A stretch of DNA of 64,000 nucleotides from positions 1,922,001 through 1,986,000 of the forward strand of contig NC_135055.1 of assembly GCF_051014685.1 (NCBI RefSeq). The letters are read 5' to 3'. This DNA comes from Ptiloglossa arizonensis. Taxonomy: Eukaryota > Arthropoda > Insecta > Hymenoptera > Colletidae. The notes below the pieces were generated by a model that saw only the letters and a list, made by a program, of their open reading frames with translations, was not told where the DNA came from and made no database searches. The position numbers and the translations under genes were made by a program. Positions 41,016 through 54,073 of the stretch are shown here, one piece after another. Within the stretch, counting starts at the first letter, position 1, and the number at the start of each line of letters is the position of its first letter.

Positions 41016-43451
41016 ATACCACCGATAAAATTTGTATCGTGTTTGGAGATCGTACTGCAACTAACTGAGCGGATTGTTCGTGCGAGATGAGACAATTTAC
41101 AACTGGAAATTGTACAATTATACATTTCTGATGATTTTGTTCCACTGTGCGTTCACGAGAAAATGGCGCGTGAAAAAGACGGGAAACGTGAAAATGTCGC
41201 CAAAGCGCGAAGATAAGATGCGGGTGTGTGTGTGTGTGTGTGTTGGATTCGAGCCAGATATTTATGTCGATGCCACGGAGCTGTCTCGTGCCGATGTCAC
41301 ATGGAACGACCGTGACATTGCAGGAAGAATTGAGAAAAAATGTCGGGACTTGTGCGAGGAACCATGTTCTTCATACAATTGGACGCTCGGAAATGTGGAA
41401 ACACGCGCAGACATTAAAATTTAAAAAAGAAGAAAAAGAACCAAGATACTCCAACCAAACGCAAAGGGACAAACTAAAAAAAAAAAATCATAAGAAAGAA
41501 ACCGAATTCCTTAAAATAATTGAACTGGTTAATAAGATGTAACAAATCTAACTGTTCAAACTATTCCTGATAACCATTAACGATTGACTGCGAATGTATG
41601 TAATAAATATGTGTAATTCTTTTTTTCTAGAAAAATTAAAGAGTAAAAAAAAAAAAGAATATAGAGAGAAAAGTGAAGGAACATTGAGTCGGGCAAGGAG
41701 TTACGAGAATTGGATTTTGAAACGTGGGGAAACATTTTATGGAAAAACTTCAATTGTCTGGAACAAATGGACAAGCTGATGAGGAAAGAATGCTTTCCTA
41801 TCTACGATTAAGCATGATGATGCTCGATCCTTGTTTGGGGATGTTTTTCCTATCGTGAGGCTGAAAGTATTACGAACATCTACGGTATAACAAATTAGAA
41901 AGGTTTTGAAAAATACACGACGAGGACAAGGTATCATCGAGGCGACTAATTCTATAAATAATTTTCACAATAGAAGCAAGAAAATACAACATAACGGAGA
42001 GCTTCCGGAGAAGTGATTATTTTAACTTTACATTATTTATACAATACGTCAGATACTGCATTATGAACGTACCAATATTAAATGTATCAATCGAGTTTAT
42101 TGGTTGTTCGATCATATTATCGAATTAAGTAATTGCACATACATATTTCTATCGCTTTACTGTTCGTTAAAATAAAATAAATATTTTCATTATATCGCAT
42201 TTGTTTATTTTACCGGATCAGAATTAATTTGAATCGTGATATTTGTTTAAATAACCAAATGTAATTCCCAGAGAATATTTATCAACAGGTTTCTGGTCCC
42301 TTCGCGAGGAAAGTTTCACGTCCGAACAATAACCAAATGAAATATAATCGGATATCAGTGATCACTCGATTTTTATTTTTATTTGGTAAAACGAGTTATG
42401 TGTATCTAACGTATTAGCAATCGACTTTCCCTGGAATATGAATGGCAAAAAATGATACCATTGCGAAAATGTATATCGAGCACCGGTTAGTTGTATAGGT
42501 TTTGTGCAGAGTGGGCGGAAAAACACGCGAGTTTAATGCACGCATTGGCAATCACGGATCAAATTTTGTTATTGGTGATCATGGAATTAATGAGAACGAC
42601 GCTCAAAAATGGCACCAAACGGCACGCTGCTCAAACCGCGCGAAACACGAGTTTCTACGTCAACGGATACGAAACTGCTCGACAAAACCAGTCCACAGTA
42701 ATTCGACTAGCTAAGAATGAAGTAATTACGCGTTTAGCTAGAACTCGGCCTAAAAAGATCAAGTATCTTAATCGATCTCAGGAACACATTGCGCAACGGA
42801 GCCGTGTTTGATTTGACTGGAAAGACATACGCGAGAGAACCTTGTAAATTGCAGCTGGCTACTAATAATACAACACTCTCTGCTAGAGAATCTGACTATG
42901 AAAATCCATGATCGATCGATCGAATGATTAAACAGGCTACGAAAGGTACCGAGTAAAAATAACATTTGTCAAACGTTACAAAAGTGCATACAATTCAATC
43001 GAAAGATTTTATCAGCGAATAATCGAGAGTTGCGCACGAAACTAATACTCCCGAGTTTCAAATTGTTATTCAACGATGTTTTCAGAGATAACAAAATTTT
43101 ATGCGCGTAAAATAAACACTGTTGTTAGTATTTTGTGTATGAAAATTTATCTTCCGTACCATTCCTGCCACCGAAATTCGTTTCACCATTGTGGCGAATG
43201 ATTATGATAATTGTCAGTGTAGATTGTTAAACAATAAGTGGCGTACAATCGAGAAAAACTATCGGTTGTTCGTGAAACGTCTCTGGATTATTTCCACGCT
43301 GAACATTTCCTGAACTATTTTAGCCCCTGCATCGGTGAACTTGATTCATACCTCGAAAAATGCATCTCTGTTCCAAAAACCCAAGTAACACCTGTCAAAA
43401 TGACAATTTAATGCGGAGAACTCTGCCAGTTCCTCTTTATATCAATAATGC

Positions 43452-43673
43452 GTGAAATATTCGGTTTCTAAAGTGCTGCTAGTTTGTTTCGTCATTGATA
43501 CTACATCTCGCGAACATTGTTACAAAATAAAAGATGAATATCCGTACAAATCCACCGACGGTGGTCATTTTTACGAGATTAGTTACGCTCGAACAGTGAA
43601 AGATTTCTGCACGGAGTCCTATGGAGTGAATGGAAACGACATTGATCGAATAATTTATCTTGTCTCGACCTAA
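43452..43673 (+). other. Unassigned 73-codon open frame, possible exon fragment
   Basis: A plus-strand frame, antisense to mub, ends at TAA 43671-43673. It starts from GTG with a stop just upstream, so it has no ATG. The translation has a short hydrophobic stretch (VLLVCFV) and a Tyr/Asp/Cys-bearing remainder including KIKDEYPYKSTDGGHFYEI. The composition looks protein-like, but I recognise no family and see no partner exon. It is probably chance or a decayed fragment. Confidence 0.15.
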
Positions 43674-44939
43674 ATGGATCGTCCCTTAATCGGATATATC
43701 TTCTCAAGATAAAAAAGGTTTCCTTCCTTGTAACGAAGGTCACAATGTTAATTAAAGAAGCAACTTATCCGTATGGTTTATTCAAGTGAATAAACGTCGA
43801 ATAAAAAAAAAAAAAAATACAAAGCAAAGTACACCTCGTTGTAAAAATCAAGATCTTTAAAGAGCGAATAAATTGAATATTTTTCTCGAATCCGTGTCCA
43901 AAAGGACACGTTCTCGAAAAAAAAAAAAATTTCTACGTAATAAAAGAATCTTCGAATAATTTTTCTCCTACAAAAACAAACCAGGCAATTATTAAAATTA
44001 TTTTTGATCGTTCTTCGTGAATAGATTTCTAAACAAAATTATATATTTCTACATAATAAAACAAGTTTCGAGTAGTTTCCCTGCTAGCGAAAACTCGGAT
44101 AATTGCTCCTTGAAACCGTAATTCTTTTTTCATCGTTCCTCGAGAATACTTCTCTCGATAAATCTACAAAGAACTCGATCATTTTTCTATTTCACGCTCG
44201 TCGAGTACTCGAGTCGATTTCGGGGAGGATACACGTTCCGTGTTCGCAGCGATAACAAAATCGATCCCGAGTCGATTGTTTTCCGATTAATCCCGAACGG
44301 TCGCGAATTTTGCGCCAACTTTAAATTCGAACCGATACGCCGATTATATCCGTATTAATAATTGGCGTGCAAACGCCAGAAATGTTTTTGTTCGAACGAC
44401 CGTCGAGATTCGTCGATGAAAGTTAAATTCAATTACGGTCCCGCTGAAACAATTCGCCATGGCTCGCTGGAAAAGCGATGGACTCGCGGGATGAAATACG
44501 GTGAAACAATGGCGGCTGATCGTGTTCTCGCGAAAACGATCTCGCGGACTGGTTCGATCGCTCGTGGAGAGCGATTGAAAAATTTCGTTGCGCCAGACTG
44601 TGAGCGTGTAAAACGGAGATACGCGGGGACATACTCTTTCGCGCGAAATAAATACATCTGGCCGCGTTTTTGGCCGAAGAAGCATTATGTCTGCGCCGCG
44701 GAGAATATGCACCGCGAGCTCCTAGGACAGAAGCTGGACGTTGGCCAGGGCCAACGGCCAATCGTTTGGTCCAATGCGAATTATCATGATTCCATTATCC
44801 TTTCAATGGCATACAGACGTCTCGAACAAGCATTCGTCTCTTTTTTCATCGTTTTAGGATGTTTATACGCGCCCGCGATTCTCCAACTATTGACCCTCTT
44901 CTAACCCCGAGCTCACGAAAATCTTCAGCGAGTACATTC

Positions 44940-45180
44940 TTATCGGGAAATTTATTCTCGAGAAACGATAAAAAAAAAAAAAGTATTTGAACAATTACTT
45001 GTTTGGTTGTATTTGTAGTAAAGGAATAAATATAAGCTTCTTTTGTTATGTAGAATTTTGTTTACTGGGAAATCTGTGCCCGAGAAACGATAAGAAAAAA
45101 GTACTTGAACAATTACAAGGGTTGTTTTTGTAGTAAAAAAATTATTCCAAGTCTTTTGTAGTATGTAAAATTTGGTGACA
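44940..45180. repeat. 122-bp imperfect tandem duplication
   Basis: CGAGAAACGATAA, followed by GTAYTTGAACAATTAC and a TTTGTAGTAAA block, occurs at about 44959 and 45081 with small indels. Confidence 0.75.
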
Positions 45181-46005
45181 CGATGGAAATTGAAGAGATA
45201 GAAGGAATATATTGTTAAAGATATTAATATCCCCGATACCGAGGAATCAGTAGTGATTTCAGCTACGAGACGAGTTGATTGGTTTCACAATTAATTTTGA
45301 TGAAACTATTGATCCAATTAATCGAATCACTCTCATCGGTAATATAGACAGTGTTTCATTAGCAAAGAGGGGTCATGGCCGTGAGGGGTCGCTGATTCGA
45401 ATCAACGTTCTGTGATGTAAATGTTTTCTATATTCACAGGTATCGTTTTTCCAATTTTCGTATCTCGTTCGATAAAGAAGGTAAAATAGATCGTTATCGG
45501 ATATTATTGCAACGTGGACTATCCATTTGCTGTATTTTCGGTTCTGAACATCATCGTGGAATTTAGCGAAATATTGAGAGCAAACGACAAGTTCTAAATT
45601 CTACGAAATTACCGTGAAAATTTTATGGAACGATAATAAAATGGAATTTAAAAACGAGGAGATAATTGTTTTCTTGTGAAACTTTTTCGCGCTTCTATTA
45701 AGGACAGCGATATGCGCCAAACTTTATAGCACAAACAGGTAATTTTGTACAGTGAAGCAGAACACAGTCGTTAATCAACCAGTGGAAAAAACTTTCGTAT
45801 TAGTTTCAACGTGAAATAAATAATTGCGTAATATTATTTTCTGTGGAAATTCGAACGCAACGTAATAAAGAGAGGCGAAAAAAAAAGAGAAACGAAAAAA
45901 CAGATATATGTTGAATAGATTACACAGCTACAGGCACAGCCACGAGCGAAGCTTACGTACATTTGAAATCAAACCTGTTGGAAAAAGTCATTTAATTTGG
46001 TTCGT

Positions 46006-46119
46006 TTAAATAAAAACAATATTTCAATATCTATTTCACGCCAGACTGATAGATACGAGTTCAATGGGAAACGTTGATTTGATACGCAATAATTGAATAC
46101 CTTTAATAAAAATTGTTAA
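46006..46119. repeat. 114-bp direct repeat, left copy
   Basis: This begins TTAAATAAAAACAATATTTC and ends AAAATTGTTAA. It matches 47083-47196 at all but one position by eye. The two copies are 1077 bp apart in the same orientation. Confidence 0.9.
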
Positions 46120-47082
46120 AATTTCCTGTTTGCAATGTCTCAATTCGCAATGTTTCCGATATTGTTCTATTATTTCAGAATACCGCAATAAATACGGTGC
46201 AAATTCTTCCTGAAAGTGAACCAAACTGATGCAACATCACAAAACCATTGCGTAAAAACGTACACATACCGAGATGTTTGCACAACTGTGAATTCGACGA
46301 TGGGAAAATTTCTATCTAGACAAAAATTTCCAACAACGAGTAAAAAAATATTTCATTCGTTACCGGTTAAATGAGAATTGGAATTGGAATAATAAAATGG
46401 AATATTTCACAATGAACGAAATATAGATTTTTAAAAGAATACCAGGTACACTGTGGCGATATTTGTCACCATCTTCAGGTTTATTAAAAATACAGATTTT
46501 TACAATAATATTAGGTACACTACAGCGGGCTCCAGAGTTTCTAAAGGTGATACTGTACCTATTGCACGATTTTTAGAAACTTTACATTTACAGTGGTTCT
46601 AAAAAAGTATTTCCACGCTGTATTATAAGAAAAGTTTGTACGCAAGTAGAGCATAATATTGCACATATGGAGAAGTTTGTTTGTCCACAGGAAATTTCCT
46701 TAAGGTGAAAAATCAAGTCTCGAAGGTTTCAACGTTTTATTTTATTTTTTTAACGCGACTTTTCCTCGGACTTTTCTTGCAACAGAATGATAGAGCAATA
46801 ACAGTTGAATTTCAAACGGTTACGAAGTTGTATTTGAAAAATCGAAGAGAAAGTAGCACTGTAAAGGCTGATTTGAAAAATTTTCTGACAAAAAATGTTC
46901 ACTTTTTAATACTCTATCGTTCAACCGCGAGAAAATTCGTTAAAACGATAAAGAAACATTGAGTTTTCCAGTCTAGATTTTATCCTGTCGAGAACATTTT
47001 TCGTCGATAAAATACTTATGTCATATACGGTCCAGTGTGCTTTATATGTGCACAAACTTTCATTAAGATCAGGTTATCGAAA

Positions 47083-47196
47083 TTAAATAAAAACAATATT
47101 TCAATATCTATTTCACGCCAGACTGATAGATACGAGTTCAATGGGAAACGTTGATTTGATACGCAATAATTGAATACCTTTAATAAAAATCGTTAA
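47083..47196. repeat. 114-bp direct repeat, right copy
   Basis: The near-identical partner of 46006-46119, with one T-to-C difference near the end. No repeat boundary motifs or coding region mark the intervening DNA as a retrotransposon. A recent local duplication is the simplest view. Confidence 0.9.
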
Positions 47197-48769
47197 TATA
47201 ATTCTTATTTTAGTAGATTCCCTAGAGGAGAGTTTATTTTTATGATCCGCTGTATTTCTCTCATAACTGGTCGTCCATCTAAGTTACGATCAGGTTATAG
47301 GTAAACTTCCGAGTGAAATTTCGTTAAAATCGGTGAACGGTACTCTCCTCGCGAGAAATGCTCACAAAAGCCCGGTAAGCGATGCGCGCCATTTTCAGAT
47401 GAAGAAAAGCGCGCGCCGGAGTCGTTGCATCGGCCCCCACGATGCAACGGGGGGCTCGCGAGAGTGAAAGGAAGCTACACAGGGGTTGGAGAAGCCCCAT
47501 CGACGTCGCCATCGGGGTATAAAAAACCCGGGTGTAACGAGATTTGTCATGGAAGTACTCGCCACGAGCGAGAAGCACGAAGGCCAACTCCGAGGAGAAA
47601 AAGGGGGGTGGGGGGGTCGAAACGGAGTCGTGGCTAGGAGAAAGCGCGAAGAACCGAGGAGAAAAGATGGTGGGAGGGGGGAGGGTCACACGCGAGAGGA
47701 AACCCTCCAAGAGGGTGGCTCGCCGAGGGTGAACGCCGATAGGATAAAGGGAGTCGAATGAACCGAGCCTGGAAAGAGCCCTGTGGAGCCGAGCATCATT
47801 CAGATATGCAGAAACGTGCAATAATTCCCGTAGTGCACTTCAGCACGAACCGGTATCGGTATATCGACTACGTGCGCCAATGGGAGCATCTGTGTTGGCG
47901 CGTCACACGAGAGATGCGCGCGCAGATCTTGCACCGCGGAGTTGGTGATCCCCGCGGTAGAGAAACTAACGAATTTTTCTGTATACCGTGTCTTAGTCCG
48001 TGACAACGAACAGCTGCTCGAATGTTTATTGACACACACCGGTGGAACTTCAACGCGGTATAATAAATCGTTGACGCGTATGTACGAGAAATTGTGTAGT
48101 ATATTTTGTGGTAATTCGACGATGGATTGTTTTATCACTTTATCGTTAGACAGTAGAATTCCATTCACTTTCCCCACTGTGACTTGTACCTTTTCGCTGG
48201 GTCTTCGGATCGGAATAATATTTCAACTTTGGTGAAAATTTTGTCCATTCGTTGATTTTCTGATCTCAATTTCGTACTTTATTCTTTTTGTTGGATCTCA
48301 TCGACGTTAGATACCGTTGACTTTTTAATAATTGCTGTCTTGTTTAGATCTCTTTGGGATTTGAATTTTTTTCGGTGTTTTAAATTAGTGTTAGAAACTA
48401 TGCTCTCGTATTCGAGTATGGAGTACTTTTGTATTGTACTCAATCCTATCGTGCAATTCTAGTATTTTGTTTTTTGTTGAAGACGTGTACTGTTCTTCAA
48501 CTGTTCGATTAAATTGATCTTCGATTGATCACGATTATTATGACTGATCGACTACAAAAGTGATCGAATAGTAAGTAATTACTGTCAACTTTGGTACGGG
48601 TTTTCGACCTACAAAATTATTATTAAAGGAACCCCAGAAGTTTCTGACAAAGAAAAGCCATTCTGGAAAATCGTTACCCCCTACATAAACGATAAATCGG
48701 ATACAAAATTATAAAATCGCTCTTCTGAAAACATTCGAACGGTGCTTGAATTATGTTCGCCGGAATATA

Positions 48770-49719
48770 CTACCTTGATCAAAAAGTTTTAGGACTTTAT
48801 TCATAAAATCAAAAATACAAATTTATTCGTCCAAATCGATATGGTCCCCTTCAAAGTAGTCCCCATTGACTGCAATGCACTTGCGCCAGCGCTTGATCCA
48901 ATCCTCGAAACACCGCTGGTACTCAATTTTCGGTATGTCCATCAGAGCCGTCTTCGATTTTGTCATGACCTCCTCTCGGGTACTGTAACGCGTTCCGCGA
49001 AGCGGTTTTTTAATTCGGTTGAACAGAAAAAAGTCGCAGGGAGCCAGATCTGGTGAATTTGAAGACTGCTGGATAGTGTTCGTGTTGTTTTTCGTCAAAA
49101 ACTCGCGGATAAGGATCGCATTGTGCGCCGGTGCGTTATCGTGGTGCAAAATCCACGAGTTGTTTGCCCACAAATCTGGCCTTTTTTGACGAATTCACTA
49201 ACCAAAACGTCTTGAACGGATCCATAAGCAATGTTCAAGTCCTCTGCCAGCTCTCTGATGGTCAATTTGCGGTTTTCGGACAACATTTCTTGAATTTTAT
49301 CGATGTTTTCATCGGTTTTCGACGTTGTCGGCCTGCCACTGCGTTTGTCATCCTCGACCGACTCACGACCACTTCTGAAGCGTTCGTGCCATCGAAAAAC
49401 ATTTGATCTCGAAAGAGTATCGTTGCCGAAACACTTCTCCAACATATCCAAGGTCTGCGGACCGTTAAATCCGTTTTTTACACAAAATTTAATGCAAACT
49501 CGTTGATGCTCAAATGATGCCATTTTCAAAATCGAAGACACGAACAAAGGAGATGTGCTCAGTACAACGTAACTTTTACAAATATCAAGCTATGATGCTG
49601 AAATTGGAAGGAAGTGTTAATGACAGATATGGTAATCTAACAAAAAAAAAAAAAAGAAACAATCGGGTGATTGACAGCGACACACGGGGGACAGTCCTAT
49701 AACTTTTTGATCAAGGTAG
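48770..49719 (-). mobile_element. Internally deleted mariner element (950 bp)
   Basis: The terminal inverted repeats read CTACCTTGATCAAAAAGTT and then TTAGGAC at the left end. Inverted at the right end they are CTACCTTGATCAAAAAGTT and then ATAGGAC, with one mismatch in 26. TA target duplications flank both ends (48768-48769, 49720-49721). The element encodes the N- and C-terminal parts of a mariner transposase on the minus strand and lacks the middle. Complete mariners are about 1.3 kb, so roughly 330 bp appear to be lost. It lies in the large mub intron in the same orientation as the gene. It could still be mobilised in trans if an active relative exists. Confidence 0.95.
48823..49523 (-). 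pseudogene. Mariner transposase pseudogene, central deletion
   Basis: The start is taken at the ATG at 49523 (MASFEHQRVCIKF). The N-terminal part holds the paired helix-turn-helix DNA-binding region, with the RWHERFRSGRESVEDD and KRSGRP motifs typical of the family. Near 49182-49190 the frame shifts and jumps to the C-terminal part, WANNSWILHHDNAPAH. There the second and third catalytic Asp residues are spaced by exactly 34 residues (HHD to APCD), the D34D signature of mariner. The segment with the first catalytic Asp is missing, so no active enzyme can be made. The C-terminal part ends HIDLDE and a stop at 48823. Confidence 0.92.
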
Positions 49720-50539
49720 TATTTCAATTTTAAAAAATAAAAGCTAGACCGTTCCTTCGGATCGTTGTTTTCGACTGATTTCACTTTGGCAGCCGTCGTT
49801 CAAAATCGTATTTTAAACGCTTCCACGTCAAATAGTACTCAACTCCGTGTAGAAAAGAAAAAAGAGAATCTACCAGCTGCCTAACGCGGAGCGAGCAACG
49901 CGCGATCTGCCGAGACTCTGATGCACTGCCAAGAATTTGAACTTCCTACCCTTCGCCGATCCTCCCGACATCTATTTCTATTTTTTCGTCGATGAATAAA
50001 TCACAATGCATCGTTACGGGATTTCACAATCTCGTGGCGGATTCATCTCGGGCTGAAGTGCCGCCGAAATGTAGCGTCGTTTGGCAAACAACGTTCGATG
50101 ACACGAGAACACTAGTCGAGATGGTATTCCGCCGATTTCACGATCCATTACGATCTATTACGGTGTCGAAGTTCGCCGGTTTCGGTCGTTCCACGCGAAG
50201 CGTTCGTGTGTCTCGAGCTGCGACCGTTGCTGCTTCGCCTAGATCCGTAATTAATTGTCACGCAGGCCACGGCGTGGTCGTAGCACGAGTAATTAATGTC
50301 CAACGTCTTAGCAATTAATCGCCCGTGCAGACGTCGAACGAGCCGCGAGTCCCTGTTCGAGCATCTTTTCGCGGAACGCATTGTGCTATTGTGGCTTTAG
50401 ATCTGGAGACTGGCTCGAGTTTGTACGGGGCGCAAACGTTTGGCCCCGATCTCGACTACGGCTTGGACTACTTGTCGAAGTTCTCTCTATACGAATGGTC
50501 GAGAAATTCGGTGATTGGAATAATCGGTGATAACGATTC

Positions 50540-51500
50540 GTCTACTATTCGAGTACTCGAGTATTCGAACACCCATGATTACTATTCGAATACCGGTTGA
50601 GTGTTTCAGCATTCGAATACCCATTATTATTACTCGAGCATTTAAGTATTCGAACACATATGATTACTATTTGAATATTTGAGTATTCAAATACACATGA
50701 TTACTATTCGAATATTTAAGTATTCGAATATCTATGATTACCACTCGAGTACTTAAACATTCGAATACCTATTATTACTACTCGAGCACTTGAGTATTCG
50801 AACACACATGATTACTATTCGAATATTTGAGTATTGGAACACACATGATTACTATTCGAATATTTGAGTATTGGAACACACATGATTACTATTCGAATAT
50901 TTGAGTATTGGAACACACATGATTACTATTCGAATATTTGAGTATTCGAACACACATGATTACTATTCGAATACCGGTTGAGTACTTAAACATTCGAATA
51001 CCTATTATTACTACTCGAGCACTTGAGTATTCGAACACACATGATTACTATTCGAATATTTGAGTATTCAAACACACATGATTAGTATTCGAATACTGGT
51101 TGAGTGCTTGTGCATTCGAATATCCATTATTACTACTCGAGAACTTGAATATTCAAACACACATGATACTACTCGAGAACTTGAATATTCAAACACACAT
51201 GATACTACTCGAGCACTTGAATTCGAACAGCCACAATTATTACTCGAGTACATAAATATTCGAATATTATATGAGTATCACTTCAATTCCCGAGCATTAC
51301 GATACTACACGAATATTATTAGAATACTTCAATAACTATACAATTACTCGAATACTTCAATAACTGTACGATTATTTAAATACTTCGCTACCTATACGAA
51401 TGCTATTCGAATACTTTGCTACCTGTATGAATATTATACGAATACTCCACTACCTATATGAATAATTTACTATTCGAATGTTTCACTATCCATACGGTTA
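50540..51500. repeat. ATTCGAAT palindrome array C with a 37-bp core unit
   Basis: The core is a clean 37-bp tandem: CATGATTACTATTCGAATAT, then TTGAGTATT and GGAACACA. CATG landmarks fall at 50807, 50844, 50881, 50918 and 50955. Flanking units vary, with ACTCGAGCACTTGAGTATTC and ACCTATTATTACT blocks. It lies in the large intron, 7 kb from exon 1. Confidence 0.9.
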
Positions 51501-52372
51501 GATCCAAGCAACTCGACATGAATTATTCCTTCCGTTTTCCATTTCGTTAGAAAGGAACTAAAGAATGCTGGTAGATCGAAGATATCTAACTAAACTCATC
51601 GTATTAAGATTAAAGAATTTTTATAAAAAAAAAGATGGAAAAATTAATAGCCAGACGAAAAACTAATATAGAACACGGGAAGGTATACACGGTGCTCCAT
51701 TTAACTTTATCAACTGGAATACCTCACTCGTTTTTAATTATATTGAAAACTGTTTTGGATCAAAGTTATATAATTTGAAAGAGAATATAATATGGTGTGT
51801 GTGTTTTTTTAAATGGTATTATATATTTCATTTATCTGAAAACGAAACCATTTTAACGATGAATACAATGACCTGTTAAATGAAGAGCTTCAAGGTTGCC
51901 AAGGGTCGTATAAATAACATTTTGTGTTACGTTGCTACTGCGAGGTAATAGATTTCATTTAATCTTCGGCTCTTGGCAACACTTCTCTTCTTTACATTTC
52001 TTTGTTTCTGCTCGTCACTTAGGAAGAGTATCCAATAAAAATTCTGCAGATTCGTTTAGAGTACCTCGTGTAAAATATGATTCTATAATGGTATTACTAA
52101 TAATACCGCACCAAATATTCATCTTCCATTTACGTTGATGATTTACTGTGGTAAAGCAACGAGGATTTAGTGTAAACGTAACTGTGAACGTTATCTCACA
52201 GATAAGTTTCTTATTCACGTAGACGTACAACGAAACACTGCTTTACTAATTATTCAATGTAGCAGAAACACAAGAGTTTGCAAATCTGTGCACACAAATT
52301 TTAACTGAAAATTATTCTTAATCTCTAACTGGTCGAGTATAATTTTTCTCCAAAAATAAGACTAGATTAATT

Positions 52373-52495
<123 letters not shown>

Positions 52496-54073
52496 GAACA
52501 CCAGGCTGCTTTCCTTTTATTTTACTATGGAAACCTGTCACGAGTCTGGAAACTGCAAAGTGTAACAATCGACGTCGAGAAATAAATTCGTACTAATCTT
52601 TTTCACGGATTCAGTTGTACGTCATCGGTTGTTATACTGTTAAGTACGTGCCACTTTCACGCGCAATTTAACGAACTCTTCGACTCGCGAGGCTCGAGTG
52701 ACGCGAAATCAGAAACGGAGTGATAAAAGTCCCGTTGATTTCTTTCTTCTTTTTCTCGGCGCGTGGATATCGTTCGCCGCATATCCATGACCCGAGTCAA
52801 CAGTAAATTGGTTAGCGCGCGTGCCAAGAAGACGCTCGTGGTACACGATTTCATTTTATTTTTGACACGGGTCCGCTCTTTCGTCCCGTGTTCCTTATAT
52901 TCCTGTTTCCCAACAGAAGCACGTAAAGCGCACGGACGCGAATATAAACGCCCCTTGCAATCTCGCGCGCGTTCGAAACCCTCTTCTCTTTCGTGGTCTC
53001 GTAGTCGTTGATATTTGTTTCTCAAGCAGCGTCACTTAACTCGCAATATTACCTACGAGAACAAGGAAAAAGACCAGGACGAAGGGATACCCGTTTACAC
53101 GCGGCTAGGCACTTTTATTACGAGCTAAAACTGCGCGTGCGCGGAACCATCGTGACAATACACCTTAAGAGAGTCACGATTTGGTCCTTTGAACCTCTTC
53201 GGGATCGTCGCGAGTATTCTCGGTGATCGTGCACCAAAGGATCGCAAATTTTTACGAAATTTAAATACGTCTTCGGGGACGAGGATTTCGAACTTTGTCC
53301 TATATACAAGATGGTCTGAAATTTATGGTAGGAATTGGGTGGGGAAGATTCTCGTGGTTCACGATAGAAGGAAGAAATTTTAGTTGAAAGGTTTTGATAA
53401 ATTTGAGAAAATTTGGAAACAAAAGTGAATACGTTAAATTTTTAATTCGAATTTTCAGTACTCCATAGACGAATTATATGCACCGAGTGTTTGCTTCCTT
53501 CGTTTTGTATATAGATTTCCTCTAAAGAGTGGCAAATACAAGACGAAGAAAAGAAAAAAAACTTGCGAATATGACGAAAGAATATATATAAAGATAATTT
53601 AAAAGTCAACTAGGCTTAACAGTTGACAAGCCAATACTTGACTTTGGCAACGCCAACGACGAAAATATCGCCAGAAGATTCATTTGAAAATAACTAAGTT
53701 TCCGTAAACATTACTGGCATTGATCCTAAACTGATAGTCAATAATAAACAAATATAACGACCTTAACGAAGGAATTGCACCTGTTCTCACAATTAACCTC
53801 TTGTTTACCAAGTATGTGCTTTGCTTGGTAAAAATCGTCTGCGAAACATTAAATCGAAGATTGCAAGCATTCCTCGTTATTAATTCGGAGTTTCACTTCG
53901 ATAAAAGTTGAAGAATTCCTCCGATTAAAAATTAGTAACAAGTGACTGAACCTGAAGGGCTACTAGATATTTCCATAAGAGAGATTTCTCAACCTTCTAA
54001 TTGCTAGGCTCGAGTATACCCGAGAGGGAGCAATAATATTATTCTAGATGCTCAAGATAAAGAAAACACAAAG

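Noticed and set aside
41074..41424. Plus-strand frame with Asp/Glu/Cys-rich C-terminal part
   Set aside because: It runs straight through a GT microsatellite, two overlapping frames are equally open, and no transposase or host motif could be confirmed.
44362..44904. A 180-codon plus-strand open frame
   Set aside because: It has a non-ATG start, a long antisense open frame over the same DNA and no recognisable domain, so it is best explained by local GC content.
51677..52140. A CACGGTGCTCC end preceded by TA, suggesting another inverted-repeat element
   Set aside because: I could not find a matching inverted right end within a reasonable distance.
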